The notes under the pieces are model-generated. The model saw nothing but the letters and a program-made list of their open reading frames with translations, did not search any database and was not told the origin of the DNA. The position numbers and the translations under genes were made by a program. A stretch of 64,000 bases of DNA, taken from positions 496,001 to 560,000 of the forward strand of contig NZ_CANLKW010000003.1 of the NCBI RefSeq assembly GCF_947491795.1, read 5' to 3'. Source of the stretch: an uncultured Roseobacter sp. Its GTDB lineage: Bacteria; Pseudomonadota; Alphaproteobacteria; Rhodobacterales; Rhodobacteraceae. Of the stretch, positions 9,443-17,420 are shown in pieces (positions within the stretch are counted from its first letter, which is position 1; each line of letters opens with the position of its first letter).

Positions 9443-10855
9443 ATGGAGACAGATCTGGTCATACGCGGCGGCCGGGTGGTAACGCCGGGGGGCGTTACCA
9501 ACGGTGATGTTGGTGTGCGCGCCGGAAAAATCGTCTCCGTCGGAGAACCTGTCGATTATTCCAAAGAAACCATTGACGCGACGGACATGCTGGTGATGCC
9601 CGGCGGGGTGGATACCCATGCGCATATCGAACAGATGTCCGGTATGGGTCTGTGGAACGCCGATACCTTTGAAACTGCGACACGTTCTGCGGCCATGGGC
9701 GGCACCACAAGTGTGATCTCTTTTGCCGCCCAGGGTCGGGGCCAGACGCTTGCGGAAACCGTTGCCGACTATTCGGTCCGCGCGCGACGGGGTGCTATGA
9801 TTGACTATGCCTTTCACATCACGGTGACGGACACCAAAGTTGCGGATTTTGAGAAGGACTTGGCAGAACTCGCAGCCGCAGGACATCGTTCTCTGAAAGT
9901 CTTTACCACCTATGATATCCGGCTCGGTGATGCAGAACTGCTCTCTGTTTTTGAGCTTGCCAGACAGAGCGGCGCGTTGGTCTGCGTACACGCGGAAAAT
10001 GACGCAATTATCGCGCAGGCCCGCGACAGGCTGATCCGGAGTGGGCAGACAGCCCCGGTGCATCACGCGGCATCCCGCCCCGAAATGGCCGAGATCGAAG
10101 CGATTGAACGCATTTGCCGCTTTGCAGAATACCTGGGTCAGCCGGTCATGGTTTTCCATGTCTCTACCGCCGGCGGCGCCGCCGCCATCTGCGCGGCCAG
10201 AGCCCGGGGCGCGCCGGTCAGGGCTGAAACCTGCCCGCATTATCTGCTGATGACAGCTGATGTTCTGGACAAGCCCGGGCTCGACGGCGCGAAATGGATG
10301 TGCTCTCCGCCTCAGCGCGGCATTGCCGATCAGAACGCGCTCTGGGACGCTCTCGCAGACGGCACCCTGTGCCTTGTGTCGTCAGACCACGCGCCCTACC
10401 GTTTCGATGAAACGGGGAAACTCTCCGCCGGGCCGGACGCCGGTTTTCATCAGATCGCCAATGGATTGCCAGGGCTGGAAACGCGTCTGCCGTTAATGTT
10501 TGATGCCATGATATCCAACCAGCGGGCTGGGGCAGAGGCATTTGCAAAAATAACCGCAACAGAACCTGCTGCGGCTTACGGGCTTGAGAACAAGGGGGCA
10601 ATCGCCCCGGGAAGGGATGCAGACATCGTGATCTGGGATCCGGAAAAGTCTGTGACTTATGGCGAGAACGATCTGCATGACAACACCGGTTACAACCCCT
10701 GGGCCGGGCGCACAGTCCGGGGATGGCCGGAAAGAGTGATTTTGCGCGGGCGGACGATTGTTCTGAATGGCACGCTCACCGCCCTGCCCGGAGATGGCCG
10801 GTGGATAGACAGGCCAGCACCAGCGGCGACAGCAAGGCGGGGGAAAAGCATATGA
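9443..10855 (+). CDS. hydA: Dihydropyrimidinase / D-hydantoinase-type amidohydrolase
   Basis: 470 residues of the cyclic amidohydrolase family. Binuclear metal ligands are visible as H59/H61 in GGVDTHAHIE, the carbamylated Lys152 in HRSLKVFTTYD, His in VFHVSTAGG and Asp in VSSDHAPY. The reaction would be reversible opening of a dihydropyrimidine or 5-substituted hydantoin ring. The next two genes, a hydantoin-racemase-like protein and a DapA-like lyase, favour a hydantoin or related cyclic imide pathway. The closing TGA overlaps the ATG of a tiny frame (10852) that leads into the racemase gene. Sibling families such as allantoinase fit the motifs less well, but the exact substrate cannot be read from sequence. 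Confidence 0.88.
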   Translation: METDLVIRGGRVVTPGGVTNGDVGVRAGKIVSVGEPVDYSKETIDATDMLVMPGGVDTHAHIEQMSGMGLWNADTFETATRSAAMGGTTSVISFAAQGRGQTLAETVADYSVRARRGAMIDYAFHITVTDTKVADFEKDLAELAAAGHRSLKVFTTYDIRLGDAELLSVFELARQSGALVCVHAENDAIIAQARDRLIRSGQTAPVHHAASRPEMAEIEAIERICRFAEYLGQPVMVFHVSTAGGAAAICAARARGAPVRAETCPHYLLMTADVLDKPGLDGAKWMCSPPQRGIADQNALWDALADGTLCLVSSDHAPYRFDETGKLSAGPDAGFHQIANGLPGLETRLPLMFDAMISNQRAGAEAFAKITATEPAAAYGLENKGAIAPGRDADIVIWDPEKSVTYGENDLHDNTGYNPWAGRTVRGWPERVILRGRTIVLNGTLTALPGDGRWIDRPAPAATARRGKSI

Positions 10856-10887
10856 ACACAGTTCTGGAGATGGTTCAGGGTATATGA
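10852..10887 (+). CDS. Candidate 11-codon coupling mini-ORF between hydA and the racemase gene
   Basis: ATG at 10852 overlaps the hydA stop as ATGA, runs 11 codons (MNTVLEMVQGI) and ends in a TGA that overlaps the racemase ATG (10884) as ATGA. This would let ribosomes pass from hydA to the racemase by two successive termination-reinitiation steps. The peptide itself probably has no function, and the arrangement may be accidental. Confidence 0.25.
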   Translation: MNTVLEMVQGI

Positions 10888-11561
10888 AAACACTGGTTGT
10901 CATAAATCCGAACGCGTCACAGACCGTGACGGCGGGCATTGAACAGGCACTTGATCCACTGCGCCCCTTTGGCATTCCAATACGCTGTCTGACGCTGGCC
11001 CAGGGCCCGCCGGGCATTGAGACCCAGGCGCAGGCTGACCTGACAATCGCGCCAATGCTTCGACTGGCCGCACAGCAAACCGATGCGGCCGGGTATGTCA
11101 TCGCCTGTTTCGGTGATCCCGGGCTGCATGCGCTTCGGTCACAGACCTCCCTTCCCGTCACGGGTATTCAGGAAGCAGCCGTGATGACCGCACTGACGCT
11201 GGGCCAAAGGTTTGGTGTCATCGCAATTCTGCCCGCATCCGTGCCGCGCCATCTGCGCGCCTTTGGCGCGATGGGCGTGCTGGACCGGCTGGCCGGCGAC
11301 AGGGCATTGGGCCTGGGTGTGGCAGATCTGGCCGATCCTGATCGTTGTCTCGATGCGATGATCGGCACCGGCAAAACCCTGCGTGACCAGGACGGGGCCG
11401 AGGTGCTGATCATGGGCTGTGCCGGAATGGCGCAGTACCGTGAGAGGCTGGAACAGGAAACGGGCCTGCCTGTCGTAGAGCCCACTCAGGCCGCGGCGGG
11501 AATGGCGCTGAGCCAGATCGCACTGGGTCTGGCACACCAGAGCGGAGCCAGCGATGATTAA
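10884..11561 (+). CDS. Asp/Glu/hydantoin racemase family protein
   Basis: 225 residues. The two catalytic cysteines typical of the cofactor-independent racemase family are present in CFGDPG (N-terminal half) and MGCAGM (C-terminal half), and the N-terminus VVINPNASQTVT is typical of hydantoin racemases. The likely role is interconversion of the enantiomers of a 5-substituted hydantoin, so that the stereospecific hydantoinase just upstream can use both. Allantoin racemase and maleate isomerase belong to the same superfamily and cannot be excluded. It overlaps the next gene by 8 bp. Confidence 0.85.
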   Translation: MKTLVVINPNASQTVTAGIEQALDPLRPFGIPIRCLTLAQGPPGIETQAQADLTIAPMLRLAAQQTDAAGYVIACFGDPGLHALRSQTSLPVTGIQEAAVMTALTLGQRFGVIAILPASVPRHLRAFGAMGVLDRLAGDRALGLGVADLADPDRCLDAMIGTGKTLRDQDGAEVLIMGCAGMAQYRERLEQETGLPVVEPTQAAAGMALSQIALGLAHQSGASDD

Positions 11562-12483
11562 CGAGAGCACCCGGGGCGTATTCACCATCGCCGCAACGCC
11601 ATTCCTGCCAGGCGGCGCCCTGGACCTCTGCAGTATGGACAGTTTGACAGACGCCTACATTGAGCGTGGGGCCAACGGGCTGACGATCCTGGGTATGATG
11701 GGGGAAGCCGGAAAACTCACTGCCGAAGAGTCCACAAGCATCGTGAAATCGGTCACATCCCGGGCGGACGTTCCGGTCATCGTCGGCGTCTCCGCGCCCG
11801 GATTTGCTGCGATGGCGTCCCTCGCGCAAACCTCGATGGCGGCAGGCGCAGCGGGGGTCATGGTGGCGCCACCCCCGTCACTGCGGACTGATGCGCAGAT
11901 CCTGGCATATTACCACCAGACAGCGGAAACTCTTGAGGACATTCCTTTTGTGCTCCAGGATTTCCCACTTGCCACCGGGGTCCAGATATCTGCTTCCGTG
12001 ATCCTGCAGATCGTGCGGGACTGCCCGACCTGCGTCATGCTCAAACATGAGGACTGGCCCGGGCTCGAGAAAATATCCGCTCTGCGGGAAGCCTCAGATG
12101 CTGGCAGCAGGCGCATTTCCATCCTGTGCGGTAACGGTGGCATGTACCTGCTCGAAGAAATGATGCGCGGCGCGGACGGTGCAATGACCGGGTTCGGGTA
12201 TCCGGAGATGATGGCGCTGGTGACCAAAGCATACAATGACGGCAACGCAGAACGCGCCCGTGACATCTTTGATGCTTATATGCCAATGATCCGCTATGAA
12301 GCGCAGCCCGGCATGGGGCTGGCGATCCGAAAATACTCGCTGTGGAAGCAGGGCGTGATCGCACACCCGGTCCTGCGCAGGCCTGGCGCTGTACTTTCCC
12401 AGACCGCCTGCGCAGAAGTTGACGCACTCGCTCTTCGACAGGTGGCAAAACTGCGGGACCTCGGCATCGAACCGGCTGTGTGA
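11554..12483 (+). CDS. DapA / N-acetylneuraminate lyase family aldolase
   Basis: 309 residues, TIM-barrel class I aldolase. Schiff-base Lys164 lies in VMLKHEDWPG. The pyruvate carboxylate-binding motif, GTTGE in true dihydrodipicolinate synthases, reads GMMGEAGKL here, and the proton-relay Tyr region reads LQDFP, so lysine biosynthesis is very unlikely. It is probably a catabolic lyase or dehydratase acting on a 2-oxo acid or carbamoyl-type product from the hydantoin pathway. It overlaps the racemase gene by 8 bp, so translation is coupled. It is the last gene of the operon. Confidence 0.85.
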   Translation: MINESTRGVFTIAATPFLPGGALDLCSMDSLTDAYIERGANGLTILGMMGEAGKLTAEESTSIVKSVTSRADVPVIVGVSAPGFAAMASLAQTSMAAGAAGVMVAPPPSLRTDAQILAYYHQTAETLEDIPFVLQDFPLATGVQISASVILQIVRDCPTCVMLKHEDWPGLEKISALREASDAGSRRISILCGNGGMYLLEEMMRGADGAMTGFGYPEMMALVTKAYNDGNAERARDIFDAYMPMIRYEAQPGMGLAIRKYSLWKQGVIAHPVLRRPGAVLSQTACAEVDALALRQVAKLRDLGIEPAV

Positions 12484-12539
12484 TTACGCTCCTTGTCGGT
12501 TAAATCTCCGTTTTACTGATCCGGTCAAAAATCCGCAGC

Positions 12540-12647
12540 GCATCCAACCTGACCTACCGGATCGGCGCTCTGGCCGTTTCCAGGGGTCATTTGGGTGCGG
12601 CCACCCAGGTGAACTGCGGTCTCTTGTCCGGCAAGCATCCAACCTGA
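12540..12647. repeat. 13-bp direct repeat downstream of the DapA-like gene
   Basis: GCATCCAACCTGA occurs at 12540-12552 and again at 12635-12647, 95 bp apart, in the 183-bp convergent spacer between the DapA-like and LysR genes. The flanking bases are only loosely similar. No transposase or inverted repeat accompanies it. Confidence 0.5.
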
Positions 12648-12666
12648 TCGCCGTACCGGGTTCGGG

Positions 12667-13548
12667 CTACTCCAGAAACTCTCTCAGGTGGTCGATGAGC
12701 GCGCGGATGCGCGCCGTCAGATGCCGCCCGGGCGGATACACTGCATGCAGACCGATCGGCGGGCTTTCGTGTGTCTCAAAGAGCACCTGCAACCGGCCGT
12801 CGCTGATCAGCGGGCGCGCGGTATAGAGTGGGACCCGTCCGATCCCAAGGCCGCCGGCAGCCATCCTGGCAACGGCCATCGGTGAGTTTGCCCGGAACGA
12901 GCCGCGCACAGGAATGGCCTTTGTCTGGTTATCAACAAAAAAGGTCCAGTGATCCGTCGTGCTTCCAGCGGACTGAAGCAGACAGTTATGCTCTGTCAGG
13001 GCCTCCGGCGTGTCCGGCATCCCATGGGACGCCAGGTACTCCGGCGATGCGCAACAAATAATCCGCATATCCAGCAGCTTTCTGGCCACCAGGGTGGAAT
13101 CCTGCAGATCACCAAATCGGATGGCCAGATCAAAACCCTGTTCGACAACAGAGACGTGATGATCTGACAGGTTCAGTTCGATCTCCACGCGCGGATGCGC
13201 GCTCTGAAACGGGCGTAACGCGTCAACAAGATGCGTGCTGCCAAAGCCGGTTGGGGCTGTAATCCGTACGGGACCGGCCAGCTCTGACTGTTTGTCCTGC
13301 ACCAGGCCCTCAAGCTCATCGAACTGATCCAGAAGCGGCAGGCAACGGTCATAGTATGCGCGCCCCGTTTCGGTCAGCGTGACGCTGCGCGTGGTTCTGT
13401 GAAGAAGCTGCGCGCCGAGCCTCTCTTCCAGCTGGCGCACGTATTTGCTGGCCAGTTTGGTGCTGATACCAAGCCGGTTCGCGCCCCCGGTAAAGGACTG
13501 CTCTGCCGCAACAGCGGCAAAGGTACGCATTCCGTCAATCGTATCCAA
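12667..13548 (-). CDS. LysR-type transcriptional regulator
   Basis: 293 residues. A winged helix-turn-helix occupies residues ~1-60 (MRTFAAVAAEQSFTGGANRL, followed by SKYVRQLEERLGAQLLHRTTR), followed by a periplasmic-binding-fold effector domain to the C-terminus. The start is TTG at 13548, with GAGG about 8 nt upstream; this gives the standard LysR N-terminus. It lies downstream of the cupin gene on the same strand and converges on the DapA-like gene, so it has no divergent target next to it. Its regulon cannot be inferred. Confidence 0.9.
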   Translation of the reverse strand: MDTIDGMRTFAAVAAEQSFTGGANRLGISTKLASKYVRQLEERLGAQLLHRTTRSVTLTETGRAYYDRCLPLLDQFDELEGLVQDKQSELAGPVRITAPTGFGSTHLVDALRPFQSAHPRVEIELNLSDHHVSVVEQGFDLAIRFGDLQDSTLVARKLLDMRIICCASPEYLASHGMPDTPEALTEHNCLLQSAGSTTDHWTFFVDNQTKAIPVRGSFRANSPMAVARMAAGGLGIGRVPLYTARPLISDGRLQVLFETHESPPIGLHAVYPPGRHLTARIRALIDHLREFLE

Positions 13549-13672
13549 GGCCGCACCTCACTCCGCCGGGCTCGCTCCGAGAAACCAACCGGTTCTCTGG
13601 CACCCTGCACGTTACACGTGTGGTCTGATCTGGTACACCAATGCGCTGGCCGTGAGCGGATTTCTGATCATG

Positions 13673-13987
13673 TCAGGTGAGAAAGTCTTCCCGGCGCGGG
13701 GTAAAACAATCGATAAGCTCGCCAGCTTCGCGGCAGATGCAGCCGTGTTCTGTATCTGCTGGTATCACCAGGCTGTCGCCTGGCCCCAGTTCATTTTCGG
13801 CACCACCGCAAAAGAACAGAAAACGCCCGGATCTGACATAGGTGGACTGCACGTGTGGATGCTGGTGAAGCCTGCCCTCTGCCCCCTTTTCAAAGCGGAA
13901 CGAGACCATCATCAGATCGGGATGGTCTGCCAGAACCTGACGCGTCACGCCGGGATCAGTTGCAACAACCGGGTGGGTATTCTTCAT
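13673..13987 (-). CDS. kdgF: KdgF-like cupin
   Basis: 104 residues, a single cupin barrel. The metal-binding pattern RLHQHPHVQSTYVRSGRF and the C-terminal EHGCICREAGELIDCFTPRREDFL match KdgF, which converts unsaturated uronates from pectin or alginate breakdown to linear 4-deoxy ketouronates. This agrees with the divergent SDR and TRAP genes, which fit a deoxyketouronate reductase and an acidic sugar importer. It follows the GntR gene by 45 bp on the same strand and is probably co-transcribed with it. AGGAG lies about 10 nt before the ATG. Confidence 0.8.
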   Translation of the reverse strand: MKNTHPVVATDPGVTRQVLADHPDLMMVSFRFEKGAEGRLHQHPHVQSTYVRSGRFLFFCGGAENELGPGDSLVIPADTEHGCICREAGELIDCFTPRREDFLT

Positions 13988-14032
13988 GAAAAGTCATCTC
14001 CTGCGGAGCTGTGTGGTCGAGCGCGGCGCCTG

Positions 14033-14713
14033 TTATTCAAAGTAGTCTGAATGTTTGATATGGATTTCCGCGATGGTTTCATCCAGACGGCCCAGGTGCC
14101 TGCGCGTTACCTCTGTCGCGGCCTCGACATTGCCTCCGGTAAGCGCTGTTGCAAGCTCTCTGTGATCAGAAAACAGGGTCGCAGCCTCACTCTGACGTCC
14201 CAGACTGAGCACGCAGAGCCGGTCAATGCGCTGTTTGCACTCCTGAATAGTGTTAAAGGCAAGCGGGTATCCGCCCAGCTCGCAGATCAGTTTGTGAAAC
14301 TTGTAGTCAAGCCCGTGGAATGCCTCTGCATTCCCCGTACTGATTGCTTCCGCCTGTTCCTCAAGGTTCCGGCCCAGAGTATCCGTGTTTTCTGCGCTCC
14401 AGGTCAGACAGGCGCTGCGAACAACTTCCAGCTCAACCGCAAGCCTTACAAACCGCGCATGTGCGATACGTAACAGGGAAAACCCGCGTACTTTGGTAGC
14501 CTTCTGCGGTCGGATCAGCAGCAGATCCTGTGCCTCCAGACGATTGAATGCATCCCTTACCGGTTGACGCGAAACACCAAACCGTTTCGCAATGTCCGCT
14601 TCTGACAGCTTGGCACCCGGCAGGATTTCCAGCGACACGATTTCTTCAAGCAGTTGATCAAAAACGATATCTGTCGTTGTGCGCCGTTCAAAGACTTCTG
14701 AAAATCCCTGCAT
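14033..14713 (-). CDS. GntR-family (FCD) transcriptional regulator
   Basis: 226 residues: an N-terminal winged HTH (KLSEADIAKRFGVSRQPVRD, then NRLEAQDLLLIRP) and an all-helical FCD ligand domain with the metal-type residues of the family (DYKFHKLI and DHRELATAL). Such proteins usually repress sugar acid genes until the acid binds. It is divergent from the SDR-TRAP operon, and a perfect TNGTNNACNA-type palindrome lies between them, inside the promoter of that operon. I infer that it represses that operon and perhaps itself. SD-like AAGGA lies ~18 nt upstream of the ATG. Confidence 0.9.
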   Translation of the reverse strand: MQGFSEVFERRTTTDIVFDQLLEEIVSLEILPGAKLSEADIAKRFGVSRQPVRDAFNRLEAQDLLLIRPQKATKVRGFSLLRIAHARFVRLAVELEVVRSACLTWSAENTDTLGRNLEEQAEAISTGNAEAFHGLDYKFHKLICELGGYPLAFNTIQECKQRIDRLCVLSLGRQSEAATLFSDHRELATALTGGNVEAATEVTRRHLGRLDETIAEIHIKHSDYFE

Positions 14714-14874
14714 AGGTCTCTTTTGTCCTTCTTTCCGTGTCCCCTCGCGGGTCAGAATCCGCGGGCACCGTCACATATCACCGGGTTATCCGCATCCTCT
14801 GCGCCCGCCAAGGCTTTCCCGTTTGGCGAGAGCACTTGATGCCGCCCGGGCGACAGACGCCATAAACATAGTTG

Positions 14875-14904
14875 TTGACAATACTAGTATACTAGTCGTC
14901 TAAA
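14875..14904 (+). promoter_or_regulatory. Sigma-70-type promoter of the SDR-TRAP operon
   Basis: A perfect TTGACA (-35) at 14875-14880 is followed after 18 bases by TCTAAA (-10, 4 of 6) at 14899-14904, about 80 bases before the SDR start. The spacer contains the palindromic operator. No other hexamer pair in the divergent region is as good. Confidence 0.6.
14883..14896. promoter_or_regulatory. Palindromic GntR/FCD operator between -35 and -10
   Basis: ACTAGTATACTAGT is a perfect 14-bp palindrome. Its core TAGTATACTA fits the TNGTNNACNA pattern known for FadR/FCD-type GntR operators. It occupies the spacer of the TTGACA promoter, where a bound repressor would exclude RNA polymerase. The GntR gene starts 170 bp to the left on the other strand. 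Confidence 0.7.
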
Positions 14905-14983
14905 TAATCCAAGAGACTCATTCGACTAAATCTGCCGGTCCGTCAGCGGCCCGTCAGGCAAACCAGAAACGAGGGACAACGGC

Positions 14984-15769
14984 ATGGATCAGCCACTGAT
15001 CGACACGGCAAAGAACGGCCGCAGTCTGGAAGGCAAGACAGCGATCGTGACGGGTGGTGGCAGGGACATCGGACGCGCCTGCGTGATGGACCTTGCACGT
15101 GCAGGTGCCAGTGTTGCCATCAATTACCACAGCTCCTCTGAGGGCGCAGAGAGCGCCGTATCAGAGATCAGGGCCGCCGGAGGGCAGGCCTTTGCCCGGC
15201 AGGGCGATATGACGAGCGATCAGGATGTTGCCGCCCTCGTTGAAGAAACCGCACAGACTTTCGGACAGGGTGTGGATGTGCTCGTGCATGTCACTGGCGG
15301 TCTTGTAGCGCGCAGGACAATGCTGGAAATGGATACCGCGCACTGGAACTATGTCATGGACCTGAATGCAGGTTCGTTCATGCGCGCCACCCGCGAAGTT
15401 CTGCCGCATATGTCCGGTTCAGGATCAATTGTGGGCATCGCAAGTCAGGCGGGACGCGACGGAGGAGGCCCAGGCGCCGTGGCCTATGCGGCCTCAAAAG
15501 GGGCGGTTATGACAATGACGCGGGGGCTGGCCAAAGAGCTGGGTCCGGGCATTCGCGTGAATTCTGTCTGCCCGGGAATGATCGACACCGATTTCCACAA
15601 CACTTTTACAAAAGACGAAGTCCGCAGCCACGTTGCGAATATCACGCCACTGAAACGCGAAGGCACGTCAGAAGAGGTCGCAGCGCTGGTGAGCTTTCTG
15701 GCATCAGACGCGGCCTCGTTCATAACAGGAACAAATATCGACATAAACGGAGGTTTGATTTTTTCATAA
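14984..15769 (+). CDS. Short-chain dehydrogenase/reductase, probable ketouronate or sugar acid reductase
   Basis: 261 residues, classical SDR. The cofactor motif is TGGGRDIG, the central motif region is VHVTGGL, catalytic Ser lies in GIASQAG, and Tyr/Lys lie in YAASKG. A C-terminal ITGTNIDINGG shows a complete Rossmann fold. GAGGGA stands ahead of the ATG. It is the first gene of an operon with dctP-dctQ-dctM under a GntR-type operator, opposite a KdgF-like cupin. This suggests reduction of 4-deoxy-5-hexoseulose uronate or a related acid, but FabG-like SDRs are too uniform in sequence to prove a substrate. Confidence 0.88.
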   Translation: MDQPLIDTAKNGRSLEGKTAIVTGGGRDIGRACVMDLARAGASVAINYHSSSEGAESAVSEIRAAGGQAFARQGDMTSDQDVAALVEETAQTFGQGVDVLVHVTGGLVARRTMLEMDTAHWNYVMDLNAGSFMRATREVLPHMSGSGSIVGIASQAGRDGGGPGAVAYAASKGAVMTMTRGLAKELGPGIRVNSVCPGMIDTDFHNTFTKDEVRSHVANITPLKREGTSEEVAALVSFLASDAASFITGTNIDINGGLIFS

Positions 15770-15822
15770 CCGGCCTGTGGCCGGTACGCTGGACAGATGT
15801 CCACCATTCAAGGGAGGAAAGA

Positions 15823-16806
15823 ATGACTTATTCACTGACAAAAACACTGCTGGGCGCAGCAACTGCTGTATCTGTACTTTGCACGGCCGCTGTCGCGGCA
15901 GACTGGCGTGGCTGGAACATCCACACCGAAGGCTATCCGAACACAATCGCGATGGACCGGTTTGCAGAACTTCTGGCGGAAAAAACCGGCGGCGAGGTCA
16001 CGCTGCAAATGTTCCATGGCGGCACTCTGGGCAGCCAGCCTGACGCGATTGAGCAGGTCCGTCTGGGTGGTCTGGAAATCGGCAACTTCAATCTGGGGCC
16101 AATCGGGCCGATAGCCCCCGAAGCCAATGTAGTTTCCCTGCCATTCATCTTTAAAGATGTCCCGCACATGTTCCGCGTTCTGGAAAGTGACGGCGGTGCT
16201 GCGATTGCCGAAGGCATGGCGGCCAAAGGGCTTGTGCCTCTCGCATGGTATGACGCCGGCGCCCGTTCATTTTACAACGGCGACAAACCGATCAATGCAC
16301 CGGCAGATGTGGCAGGCATGAAAGTGCGGGTCATGAACAATGATCTCTACTCTGGCATGATTGCAGAGCTGGGCGGAAACCCCTCGCCCATGGCATTTGC
16401 CGAAGTCTACCAGGCGCTGAAAACCGGCGTTGTGGACGGTGCGGAGAATAACTGGCCCTCCTACGAGTCCACCGGTCACTTTGAGGTGGCAGGCTATTAC
16501 TCACTCAGCCAGCACCTGATCATTCCGGAATGCATCTGTGTGAATGCTGATGCCTACAACGCGCTGTCTGACGAAATGAAAACCGCTGTGAAAGAAGCCG
16601 CGATGGAATCCGCGGACATGCAGCGGGAGCTTTGGGCGGAACGCGAAGCCAGCAGCCGGAAAATGGTCGAGGACGGCGGCGTCATCGTGAATGTGATTGC
16701 GGACAAAGGTCCCTTTCAGTCCGCTATGACGCCGGTTTACGAGACGTATCTGGCGAGCAACCCGGATCTGCGTCCGCTGGTCGAGCTGATCCAGGCCACT
16801 GAATAA
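15823..16806 (+). CDS. dctP: TRAP transporter substrate-binding protein, DctP type
   Basis: 327 residues with a cleavable signal peptide (hydrophobic stretch to about residue 25, AAVAADWRG). The DctP fold is recognisable from GWNIHTEGYPNTIAMDRFAE, FHGGTLGSQPDAIEQVRLGG, AGMKVRVMNN with the substrate-carboxylate Arg, and FAEVYQALKTGVVDGAENNW. It binds an organic or sugar acid in the periplasm for the DctQM permease. A very strong ribosome site (GGGAGGAAAG) and a stem-loop right after the gene favour higher expression than the permease genes. It lies 53 bp after the SDR gene. Confidence 0.95.
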   Translation: MTYSLTKTLLGAATAVSVLCTAAVAADWRGWNIHTEGYPNTIAMDRFAELLAEKTGGEVTLQMFHGGTLGSQPDAIEQVRLGGLEIGNFNLGPIGPIAPEANVVSLPFIFKDVPHMFRVLESDGGAAIAEGMAAKGLVPLAWYDAGARSFYNGDKPINAPADVAGMKVRVMNNDLYSGMIAELGGNPSPMAFAEVYQALKTGVVDGAENNWPSYESTGHFEVAGYYSLSQHLIIPECICVNADAYNALSDEMKTAVKEAAMESADMQRELWAEREASSRKMVEDGGVIVNVIADKGPFQSAMTPVYETYLASNPDLRPLVELIQATE

Positions 16807-16819
16807 ATCTGGCCTGACG

Positions 16820-16850
16820 TCGCGCGCCCGCAGACACAGCGGGCGCGCGA
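16820..16850 (+). terminator. Stem-loop between dctP and dctQ (attenuator or RNA-stabilising hairpin)
   Basis: TCGCGCGCCCGC and its exact complement GCGGGCGCGCGA flank a 7-base loop, a perfect 12-bp GC-rich stem 13 bases after the dctP stop. No U-run follows, so full termination is unlikely. Such intercistronic hairpins commonly protect the upstream message and lower downstream expression, which suits a binding protein needed in excess. Confidence 0.75.
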
Positions 16851-16874
16851 TCCATTGATTTCCGGAGATTGCAG

Positions 16875-17420
16875 ATGTCAGAGCATCAGACCAATGCGGA
16901 TCTGTCCCGCCCCGTCGCGGCCTTTGAAAGGCTGCTGGACAGTATCGCCGCGATCTGCCGGGTCTTAACGGGTGTGTCACTGGTGTTTCTCACCGTGATC
17001 TTTGGCTGGCTTGTTTTTGGGCGTTATGTCCTGAACGCCACACCGACGTGGGTGGAGCAGGCAGCATTACTGCTGGTCATGACCATCGCATTTCTGGGCG
17101 CGGCAGTGGGCATACATGAAAACACACATCTGTCTGTGACTGTCCTGCGCACAGCTGTCCCTGAAAAAGTACAGCGCATCCTCGCCGCAGCCAGCGACAT
17201 ACTGCTCGCCGGTTTCGGGTTTCTGATGCTCTGGCAGGGCGCAAAACTCACAGCATTCAAATGGGGCTCTATGATACCGTTGATACATCTGCCCGAAGGT
17301 TTGCGATCACTGCCTCTGACCATCGGTGGCGGTCTTATTGTACTCTTCACGCTCGGCCATCTGATGCGCCTTGTACAGGGACGCGACATGCGTGCCGCCA
17401 GCCTGCAGCAGGATATCTGA
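16875..17420 (+). CDS. dctQ: TRAP transporter small permease, DctQ type
   Basis: 181 residues with four hydrophobic helices. The ATVGIHENTHLS-like segment (AAVGIHENTHLSV) and FGRYVLNATPTWVEQAALLL are typical of DctQ. I start it at ATG 16875, with GGAG 8-9 nt upstream, instead of the TTG two codons earlier. It forms the membrane complex with DctM, whose gene starts directly after the stop. Confidence 0.92.
   Translation: MSEHQTNADLSRPVAAFERLLDSIAAICRVLTGVSLVFLTVIFGWLVFGRYVLNATPTWVEQAALLLVMTIAFLGAAVGIHENTHLSVTVLRTAVPEKVQRILAAASDILLAGFGFLMLWQGAKLTAFKWGSMIPLIHLPEGLRSLPLTIGGGLIVLFTLGHLMRLVQGRDMRAASLQQDI

Noticed and set aside
9212..10240. 342-codon minus-strand frame
   Set aside because: It covers the dihydropyrimidinase gene in antisense; the sense gene has all metal ligands.
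12540..12647. Direct repeat as an attachment or insertion scar
   Set aside because: The copies are 13 bp, lie in a short convergent spacer, and have no adjacent integrase, transposase or inverted repeats.
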